A DNA stretch of 15,093 nt from an uncultured Collinsella sp. (GTDB taxonomy: Bacteria > Actinomycetota > Coriobacteriia > Coriobacteriales > Coriobacteriaceae): positions 1 through 15,093 of the forward strand of contig CAAFUK010000069.1 of the NCBI GenBank assembly GCA_900766165.1, written 5' to 3'. Shown here in pieces: positions 6,589 through 11,918 of the stretch; position 1 is the first letter of the stretch; each line of letters opens with the position of its first letter. The notes under the pieces are model-generated. The model was not told where the DNA came from, made no database searches, and saw only the letters and a program-made list of their open reading frames with translations. The translations under genes and the position numbers were made by a program.

Positions 6589-6618
6589 TTGACGGTACGC
6601 TATCATCGGCAGTATCGA
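6589..6618 (+). promoter_or_regulatory. Promoter of the two-component operon
   Basis: TTGACG (6589-6594) and TATCGA (6613-6618) are separated by 18 bp. The expected start near 6625 gives a leader of about 26 bases carrying the AAAGGAG ribosome-binding site (6639-6645). This is one of the clearer sigma-70-type promoters in the window. Confidence 0.55.
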
Positions 6619-6650
6619 AACCTGTAGAGCCATGCGCCAAAGGAGCAACT

Positions 6651-7334
6651 ATGAAGCTGATGCTTGCCGAGGACGAACCTGGTCTCTCCCGCGCCCTCAC
6701 CGCGATTCTTCAACATAGCGACTACGAGGTCGACACCGCCCTCGACGGCTTGACGGCGCTCGAGAATCTACTCACCAACGATTACGACGCCGCAATCCTG
6801 GACATCATGATGCCCGGCATGGACGGCATCGAGGTGCTCAAGCGTACACGCGCCGCCGGAAAGCGACTGCCCATCATCATGCTCACGGCAAAAAGCGAGG
6901 TGTCCGATAAGGTCGAGGGCCTGGATGCCGGTGCCAACGATTACCTGACCAAGCCGTTTGCCGCCAAGGAACTGCTTGCGCGTATTCGTGCCATGACGCG
7001 TGCCGCGACGGCAATTGACGCCACGACGCTCAGCGTGGGTAACGTGCGCCTCGACACGGCGGCTTGCACGCTTGTGGGACCTTTGGGCGAGGAGCACCTG
7101 GCCAATCGCGAGTTTCAGCTTATGGAACTCTTTATGCGCAACGCCGGCACGCGCATGCCCACTGAGCGTCTGATGCTCGAGGTTTGGGGTGAGGACGCGC
7201 CCGAAGGCGCCAACGTGGTGTGGGTCTATATCTCGTACCTGCGCAAAAAGCTGACGGCGCTTGGTGCCAACGTTGCCATTCGCGCGTCGCGCAACCAGGG
7301 CTATTCGCTCGAGGTTGTCGAGGAAGGCGAATAA
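6651..7334 (+). CDS. OmpR/PhoB-family response regulator
   Basis: This cytoplasmic DNA-binding regulator is activated by phosphoryl transfer from its partner kinase. The 227-residue protein has a receiver domain (about 1-120) with the acidic pocket EDE (7-9), phospho-acceptor D51 in ILDIMMPGMDG, the conserved threonine T79 in IIMLTAK and K101 in YLTKPF. A C-terminal winged-helix domain (about 126-224) ends with the recognition-helix and wing pattern VVWVYISYLRKKL and the terminal hairpin around RNQGYSLEV. AAAGGAG five bases upstream supports the ATG. The kinase gene begins two bases after the stop, so the pair is co-transcribed and probably translationally coupled. The regulated genes cannot be read directly. 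The FtsX-type ABC transporter further downstream and its own promoter are candidates. Confidence 0.95.
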   Translation: MKLMLAEDEPGLSRALTAILQHSDYEVDTALDGLTALENLLTNDYDAAILDIMMPGMDGIEVLKRTRAAGKRLPIIMLTAKSEVSDKVEGLDAGANDYLTKPFAAKELLARIRAMTRAATAIDATTLSVGNVRLDTAACTLVGPLGEEHLANREFQLMELFMRNAGTRMPTERLMLEVWGEDAPEGANVVWVYISYLRKKLTALGANVAIRASRNQGYSLEVVEEGE

Positions 7335-7336
7335 GC

Positions 7337-8710
7337 GTGAGCGCGAGCGCGTGGTGCAAGCGCATGACGGAGTGGTTTCACGCCGCCTCGAGTAGTAAGG
7401 GGCGGGCTAATTCTGTTGACGCATTGGGCCGCCGTCTGCGTCGCAAGTTTATCCTCGTTGCCATGGGCGCCGTGACCGTGGTGCTCACGCTCATCATCGC
7501 CGGCATCAACATCGTCAATTATTCGCATGTCTGCAAAATGGCTGATGCGCGTCTGGATTATATCCTGGCAGGCAAGGATGGCATTGATGGGGAGGACGAG
7601 CCTAAGACCGGTCCCGGTCAGGATGCGGTTGCCGGCAAGGTTGCTACTGGTAACCGGGCGGCCGTTCGCGATGTGCATTTTGAAGGCATGACGGCGGAGT
7701 CTCCCTTCGACACGCGCTACTTTACGGTGTCGATTGCCGGCGGGCAGGTGACCGATGTCAACACGGCCCGCATTGCCGCGGTGGGTGCCAAGCGTGCCGC
7801 CTGCATCGCTGCAGGACTATATTCCAAGGGCTGGACCTCGGGCTTTTCTGGTAACTACCGCTATACGGTTACGGTTCAGGGCGACGAGACAACCTATGTG
7901 TTCGTGGACTGCTCGCGCGAGCTTGCAAGCTTTCATTCGTTTTTGAGCGCGAGCGTGGCAATCAGTTGCATTGGCTGGCTGGCGGTGCTGGCAATTGTGG
8001 CGGGTGCTTCGGGTGCGGTGATTCGACCGATGGTCGAGAGCTACAGCAAGCAAAAGCGCTTTATTACCGACGCGAGCCACGAGATCAAGACGCCGCTGTC
8101 TGTGATTGACGCCGCCAACGAGGTACAAGAGATCGAGAGCGGCGAGAGCGAGTGGACGCAGAGCATTCACGAGCAGGTCGCGCGGCTGACGGCGCTGACG
8201 GAGCGTCTGGTGTTTCTGGCGCGTATGGACGAGGGCTCGGCGGGCTTTACCATGACATCGATCGATCTTTCGGAGGCCGTGGACAAGGCTGCGGCGCCGT
8301 TTAAGTCGGTGGCGGTTTCGCGTGGCAAGCGCCTGTCGACGTCGATTGCGAGTGGCGTGCGGGCCCATGCCGATGCCACGGCAGTGGCGCAGGCTGTTGA
8401 GCTGCTGCTGGACAACGCTACACGCTACGCAAGCGAGGGCAGCGTGATCGAGCTGAGCCTGCGCGCCGTTTCGCGCGGTGCAGGCAAAGGCTCGGCCGAG
8501 CTTGTCGTATCGAATGCTGTTGATGAGCTGCCCGAGGGCGACCTGGACCGGCTGTTCGACCGCTTCTACCGTGCAGACGTCTCGCGTAGCTCCAAGACAG
8601 GCGGCTCGGGCGTGGGTCTATCCGTCGTGCGCGCCATCGCCGAGGCCCATGGCGGCTCCGCTACCGTGTCCGGCCACGACCATCAGATCGCCTTCACCGT
8701 CCGCCTCTAA
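7337..8710 (+). CDS. Membrane sensor histidine kinase
   Basis: Partner kinase of the preceding regulator. From the GTG start it has 457 residues. TM1 is about residues 38-61 and an extracytoplasmic sensor region about 62-203 resembles no domain I know. TM2 is about 204-229. The dimerisation/phospho-acceptor motif is FITDASHEIKTPL (H248), the N box is LLLDNATRY (N360), and the glycine-rich ATP lid is GGSGVGLS (422-429). The usual DxGxG (G1) box is replaced by SNAVDELPEGDLDRLFDRFYRA-type sequence, as in a known kinase subgroup. I chose GTG at 7337 because AGGAAGG lies nine bases upstream and it follows the regulator stop by two bases. An upstream in-frame start at 7220 would overlap the regulator by 115 bp, and an ATG at 7364 lacks a good ribosome-binding site. 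Confidence 0.93.
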   Translation: MSASAWCKRMTEWFHAASSSKGRANSVDALGRRLRRKFILVAMGAVTVVLTLIIAGINIVNYSHVCKMADARLDYILAGKDGIDGEDEPKTGPGQDAVAGKVATGNRAAVRDVHFEGMTAESPFDTRYFTVSIAGGQVTDVNTARIAAVGAKRAACIAAGLYSKGWTSGFSGNYRYTVTVQGDETTYVFVDCSRELASFHSFLSASVAISCIGWLAVLAIVAGASGAVIRPMVESYSKQKRFITDASHEIKTPLSVIDAANEVQEIESGESEWTQSIHEQVARLTALTERLVFLARMDEGSAGFTMTSIDLSEAVDKAAAPFKSVAVSRGKRLSTSIASGVRAHADATAVAQAVELLLDNATRYASEGSVIELSLRAVSRGAGKGSAELVVSNAVDELPEGDLDRLFDRFYRADVSRSSKTGGSGVGLSVVRAIAEAHGGSATVSGHDHQIAFTVRL

Positions 8711-8716
8711 AACCTG

Positions 8717-8761
8717 CAAAAAGGGACAGGTTTGTTTTGGCAGGTTTTATCTGGGGAAACG
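8717..8761 (+). repeat. 45-bp dispersed repeat, copy A
   Basis: This copy matches the reverse complement of 11112-11156 at 43 of 45 positions, differing at 8734 and 8751. Together with bases at the end of the kinase gene it forms alternative hairpins. AAACCTG (8710-8716) can pair with CAGGTTT (8728-8733 region) followed by GTTTT. Alternatively, AAAACCTGC (8709-8717) can pair with GCAGGTTTT (8740-8748). It may therefore serve as the kinase-gene terminator. Confidence 0.85.
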
Positions 8762-8780
8762 TCGACGGAGGAGGCTGTGG

Positions 8781-8863
8781 GCGGAAACTGTGTCCCGGTT
8801 TGACGCCTCGGAATGGGATGAGCTTTCCCCTTGGAGGGCCTAGCGGAAACTGCGCCCCGGTGT
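8781..8863 (+). repeat. Pair of ~21-bp imperfect direct repeats
   Basis: GCGGAAACTGTGTCCCGGTT starts at 8781, and a close copy with three to four differences starts at 8843, 62 bp later. The copies lie between the convergent kinase and CLC genes in otherwise non-coding DNA. Their role is unknown; part of a dispersed intergenic repeat is likely. Confidence 0.5.
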
Positions 8864-8880
8864 ATCTGCCGGGCGGCTTC

Positions 8881-10131
8881 CTACGCCCGCTCCTGCAGGG
8901 CGTAGATCGATTTGTCCATGTTGAACAGATAAGCCACAACGCAGACGATGAAGAACATCGGCAGATTACCGAAACCGAAGACCTCGCAGCCAATGAGGAT
9001 CGGCGCGAGTAGCGTGTTGGTGGCACTGCCAAAGACGGCGGCGTATCCCAGCGCGGCGCAGAGCTCGACGGGCATGCCGAGAATTCCGGCGAGCACGACA
9101 CCCAGGCTGGTTCCGATGGAGAACAACGGCGTCACCTCACCACCTTGATATCCTGCGGCAAGCGTGGCGATGGTGAGTGTGAATTTGAGCGCCCAGTCCC
9201 AAGGCATGATGGTGACCTTGCCGTCACCGTTGAGCGCCGCCGATATCAGGTTGGTGCCAAGGCCGCAGTATCGCCCCTGCCACAGAACGAACAGAATCGC
9301 CGACAGCGCAAGGCCCATAACGGCAACGCGTATGTAAGGGCTGGGGAGCAGCCGCGCTGCAAGGGTCTTGGCATGGGCAAGGCACCAGGCAAAAGCGCCA
9401 CCTACCATACCAAACGCGATACCCAACAACGCCAGCCGTCCAAGACCGGGGAGGTCGAGCGCATACGAGGCGGTAATGGCGACCTCAAACTTCTCGAGCC
9501 TCAGGGCGCCGGAGGTCATGCTTGCGGCAAGCGAAGCCGTAAGCGCGGGAAACAACGCGCGGTATTCCATGCGTCCGGCGACCAGCACCTCGACCGCAAA
9601 GACCGTAGCGGCGAGCGGCGTTCGAAAGAGTCCGGCAAAGCCGGCGGCCATACCAATGAGCAAAAACGTGTTGCCGGGTTCTCGGAAAGGTAGACGTCGG
9701 CCGATCCAATGCGAGACGGTTGCGCCGATCTGCACGGCTACGCCTTCGCGTCCCGCGCTGCCGCCAAAGAGATGCGTGGCCCACGTGCTCAGCATAATGA
9801 GCGGCACCAGACGCGGGGAGATGGCGTCCTCGCGTCCGTGACCTACGTCGAATACTAAGCTCATGCCCCGATCGGTGCCTTTGCCCCAGGTGCGGTAGGC
9901 AAATACGATGGCCAAGCCCATAAGGGCGAGGAAGGGGAGGAGCGGTACGATGTGCTCGTCACGGAAGGCGCCAATTGCCAGGAGCACACGACCAAAAAGG
10001 GCACAGATGGCGCCAACGATAACGCCGATAGGGATTCCGACGGCGCCCATGAGCACGAGACCGCTATAGGTGTTGACCAGGCGTTTGATTCTGCTCGAAG
10101 CGCTGCTTTCTGACATTTTGCTTTCCGACAC
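8881..10131 (-). CDS. CLC-family anion transporter, probably fluoride/proton antiporter type
   Basis: This polytopic membrane protein has 416 residues from a GTG start, or 411 from an ATG at 10116; neither has a strong ribosome-binding site. CLC landmarks are GGSAGREGVAVQIG (residues 123-136, with E129 at the gating-glutamate position), YQGGEVTPLFSIG (328-340) and ATNTLLAPILIGCEVFG (370-386). The canonical chloride-selectivity GSGIP loop is absent. From family knowledge, GREG[TV] plus GGEVTPLF plus a TNT..A segment is the pattern of the CLC-F clade, which exports fluoride in exchange for protons, so fluoride resistance is the most likely role. It could still be a divergent chloride transporter. 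The last codons and stop lie inside a perfect 8-bp inverted repeat, CTACGCCC/GGGCGTAG (8881-8905). The gene converges on the kinase gene. Confidence 0.88.
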   Translation of the reverse strand: MSESKMSESSASSRIKRLVNTYSGLVLMGAVGIPIGVIVGAICALFGRVLLAIGAFRDEHIVPLLPFLALMGLAIVFAYRTWGKGTDRGMSLVFDVGHGREDAISPRLVPLIMLSTWATHLFGGSAGREGVAVQIGATVSHWIGRRLPFREPGNTFLLIGMAAGFAGLFRTPLAATVFAVEVLVAGRMEYRALFPALTASLAASMTSGALRLEKFEVAITASYALDLPGLGRLALLGIAFGMVGGAFAWCLAHAKTLAARLLPSPYIRVAVMGLALSAILFVLWQGRYCGLGTNLISAALNGDGKVTIMPWDWALKFTLTIATLAAGYQGGEVTPLFSIGTSLGVVLAGILGMPVELCAALGYAAVFGSATNTLLAPILIGCEVFGFGNLPMFFIVCVVAYLFNMDKSIYALQERA

Positions 10132-10146
10132 TTGCTCTCTTGATAG

Positions 10147-10188
10147 AAAAAGAGCTGGAGTTGCGCATCGTTGAGAGGCTTTCCAGCT
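10147..10188 (-). promoter_or_regulatory. Leader hairpin with U-run upstream of the CLC gene
   Basis: On the minus strand, AGCTGGA and TCCAGCT (10182-10188 and 10153-10159) form a 7-bp stem with a 22-base loop. The run CTTTTT (10152-10147) follows at once. This intrinsic-terminator shape lies between the predicted promoter and the start codon, so it could act as an attenuator. I could not fit the fluoride riboswitch consensus to this leader. Confidence 0.4.
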
Positions 10189-10201
10189 TTAGCAAAACAA
10201 A

Positions 10202-10228
10202 CTTATAAGATGCGACGGGCCGCGTCAA
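10202..10228 (-). promoter_or_regulatory. Promoter of the CLC gene
   Basis: Minus-strand TTGACG (10228-10223) and TATAAG (10207-10202) are both near consensus, though the 15-bp spacing is short. The expected start near 10195 gives a leader of about 64 bases. Confidence 0.5.
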
Positions 10229-10270
10229 GATAATTACCGGACGGCCTAGGAGGCGGCTGGTTGGCTGGCT

Positions 10271-10304
10271 TAAAACCTAGCGCGTGAAATGACGCCCCAC
10301 GCTA
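10271..10304 (-). terminator. Candidate terminator of the GyrI-like gene
   Basis: On the minus strand TAGCGTG, which includes the stop codon, pairs with CACGCGCTA across a 2-base bulge. It is followed by GGTTTTAAG. The stem is modest, but its position at the stop codon and the T-run fit an intrinsic terminator separating this gene from the CLC gene. Confidence 0.45.
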
Positions 10305-10940
10305 TTCAGCGCGCTTGATAGGATGACGAACCACGGTCTTAAGTTTCTCCGGTGCGCATTTGCGTGGATCGGAGAGATAGATTTCGTGATGTAAACGGGT
10401 GTCTGAGAAGTCGGGAACATAGCCCAGCTCGGTCGTGTATTCATGCATAGCGTCTACGGTCGCCGGTTCGTTGTCGTAGGGCCCGGTGTGCATGCATTGA
10501 ACGCAGAGACCCTCGTCAACTTTAAGCAGTTCGACGGCGGAAAAATCCAGTTTCTTTTTGGTCGTGGCTTCCGCGACTGCCCAGTCAAAGTCATCTCGGG
10601 TGACGAAATCGGGCAGGCGGATGCACGAGATAAAGTTGAAATTGTCCTTGCGTACATAATCGATGTCGCCGCTCGGGGACTCTTGCCACCAGAAACCCTC
10701 GAGCGGCGGTACCACAAAGTCGAAATAGCCCTCGATACTCCTTGAGCCTTTCTTCGACATCTTGACGGTATAGGCGATGCCGTAAAGTAGCGGCAGGGCG
10801 TTTTGATACTCGCCACCTTCGGTATTTGGGTCGCCCTTTCCGCGAACGGCAACGTAGCTCATAGGCGGGACTGTTACGATGCTCGGCTTGCTTGCAGGTT
10901 TGTAGAGCTCCTTGCATTCCTTCTTAAAGTCGAACGCCAT
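10302..10940 (-). CDS. Stand-alone GyrI-like small-molecule-binding domain protein
   Basis: The 212-residue cytoplasmic protein resembles the GyrI-like ligand-binding family (long COG4832-type version). Recognisable segments are PPMSYVAVRGKGDPN near residue 28, LPLLYGIAYTVKM, the aromatic pair in LEGFWW, and the C-terminal CMHTGPYDNEPATVDAMHEY followed by HHEIYLSDPRK. It has no helix-turn-helix, signal peptide or membrane segment. Family members bind or sequester small molecules, and E. coli GyrI (SbmC) protects DNA gyrase; the ligand here is unknown. AAAGG eight bases upstream supports the ATG. A perfect LexA-type box lies 57 bp upstream, so the gene is probably induced by DNA damage. The CLC gene follows on the same strand but has its own promoter and a terminator between. 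Confidence 0.85.
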   Translation of the reverse strand: MAFDFKKECKELYKPASKPSIVTVPPMSYVAVRGKGDPNTEGGEYQNALPLLYGIAYTVKMSKKGSRSIEGYFDFVVPPLEGFWWQESPSGDIDYVRKDNFNFISCIRLPDFVTRDDFDWAVAEATTKKKLDFSAVELLKVDEGLCVQCMHTGPYDNEPATVDAMHEYTTELGYVPDFSDTRLHHEIYLSDPRKCAPEKLKTVVRHPIKRAE

Positions 10941-10996
10941 GTTGGCCGCCTTTCTGCGTATTGGCCTGCTTAGATAGTTGAATCATATCATAGAAA

Positions 10997-11010
10997 CGAA
11001 CAGCTGTTCG
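10997..11010 (-). promoter_or_regulatory. SOS box (LexA operator) upstream of the GyrI-like gene
   Basis: CGAACAGCTGTTCG is a perfect 14-bp palindrome matching the Gram-positive/actinobacterial LexA consensus CGAACNNNNGTTCG exactly. It sits immediately upstream of overlapping TATGAT hexamers (minus strand, 10992-10987 and 10987-10982), so LexA bound here would block the promoter of the GyrI-like gene. An outer pair AATCAT/ATGATT (10981-10986 and 11012-11017) is also present. The ABC gene on the other side starts about 200 bp away and is a less likely target. Confidence 0.75.
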
Positions 11011-11111
11011 AATGATTTGGCTGACAGATTGAGATGCGCGCGTTGTGTTTGGCGGTCGGCCTGACCCCGTTGATGATTTCTCGGCCTCCCCGGCGCCTCA
11101 TCTATAGCTGC

Positions 11112-11156
11112 CGTTTCCCCATATAAAACCTGCCAAAATAAACCTGTCCCTTTTTG
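11112..11156 (-). repeat. 45-bp dispersed repeat, copy B (inverted)
   Basis: This is the reverse-complement copy of 8717-8761 with two mismatches. It lies between the GyrI-like gene and the ABC ATPase gene and ends just upstream of the likely ABC promoter. Together with copy A it brackets the CLC and GyrI-like genes. Confidence 0.85.
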
Positions 11157-11172
11157 GTAGGTGGGAAATGGG

Positions 11173-11178
11173 TAATAC
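11173..11178 (+). promoter_or_regulatory. Candidate -10 for the ABC operon (TAATAC)
   Basis: TAATAC in the context TGGGTAATACT lies 33 bp before the ABC ATPase start. No convincing -35 is present at 16-18 bp, where the T-run of repeat copy B falls. An activator-dependent promoter is possible, but I see no copy of the GCTAAGG repeats here. Confidence 0.3.
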
Positions 11179-11211
11179 TAAAGAGTTATCCGACCAGATG
11201 GGAATTAATCG

Positions 11212-11913
11212 ATGGCCTATATCGAATTCAAAGACGTCATCAAAGCATACGGCGAAGGCGACGCCCGCATCCACGCGCTCGACGGCGCGAGCTTTACGGT
11301 CGAGCGCGGCGAGCTCGCCATCATTCTGGGTGCTTCGGGCGCCGGCAAGACCACGGCCCTCAACATTCTGGGCGGCATGGATACGGCAACTTCCGGCACC
11401 GTGACGGTGGACGGGCGCGACGTGAGTTCCGCCAACGAGGCGCAGCTCGTGGAGTACCGCCGCGCCGACGTCGGCTTTGTCTTCCAGTTCTACAATCTGG
11501 TTCCTAACCTGACGGCGCTTGAGAACGTCGAACTCGCGGCGCAGATCTGCCCCGATTCGCTCGATGCCGAGCAAACGCTTCGCCAGGTTGGCCTGGGCGA
11601 CCGCCTCGCTAACTTTCCGGCGCAGCTTTCGGGCGGCGAGCAGCAGCGCGTATCCATCGCCCGCGCGCTGGCTAAGAACCCCAAGCTGCTTTTGTGCGAC
11701 GAGCCTACGGGTGCACTCGACTACAAAACCGGCAAGCAGATCTTGCAGCTGCTGCAGGACACTTGCCGCAAGCAAGGCATTACGGTCATCATCATCACCC
11801 ACAACTCTGCGCTGGCGCCCATGGCCGATCGCCTGATCCGCTTTAAGAGCGGCCGCGTGGAGAGCGAGACGGTCCAGCAAAATCCTGTGCCTATCGAGAC
11901 GATCGAGTGGTAG
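11212..11913 (+). CDS. ABC transporter ATP-binding protein, MacB/LolD type
   Basis: This cytoplasmic ATPase powers the adjacent permease. The 233-residue protein has a complete motif set: Walker A GASGAGKT (40-47), Q loop at Q92 in FVFQFYNL, signature LSGGEQQR (139-146), Walker B LLLCDE (159-164) with catalytic E164, D loop GALD and switch H197 in IITHNSA. The extended FYNLVPNLTALENVELAA segment is typical of the LolD/MacB/FtsE group that pairs with FtsX-type permeases. The C-terminal tail after the switch is short. The ribosome-binding site is weak (GGGA about 10 bases upstream), but the N-terminus MAYIEFKDV is standard for the family. The permease start overlaps or follows within six bases, so the two are one operon. 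Confidence 0.95.
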   Translation: MAYIEFKDVIKAYGEGDARIHALDGASFTVERGELAIILGASGAGKTTALNILGGMDTATSGTVTVDGRDVSSANEAQLVEYRRADVGFVFQFYNLVPNLTALENVELAAQICPDSLDAEQTLRQVGLGDRLANFPAQLSGGEQQRVSIARALAKNPKLLLCDEPTGALDYKTGKQILQLLQDTCRKQGITVIIITHNSALAPMADRLIRFKSGRVESETVQQNPVPIETIEW

Positions 11914-11918
11914 CGCCC

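Noticed and set aside
7220..7336. Upstream start for the histidine kinase overlapping the regulator gene
   Set aside because: The added N-terminal residues are out-of-frame regulator sequence; the GTG at 7337 has a good ribosome-binding site and the expected 2-bp gap.
10132..10300. Fluoride riboswitch upstream of the CLC gene
   Set aside because: I looked for the GGCGATGG...CGCC...CTGATG..CTCTAC pattern on the minus strand and could not fit it; only a simple hairpin with a U-run is visible.
11098..11880. Minus-strand frame antisense to the ABC ATPase
   Set aside because: The ATPase carries all ABC motifs on the plus strand; the antisense frame ends inside the 45-bp repeat and matches nothing.
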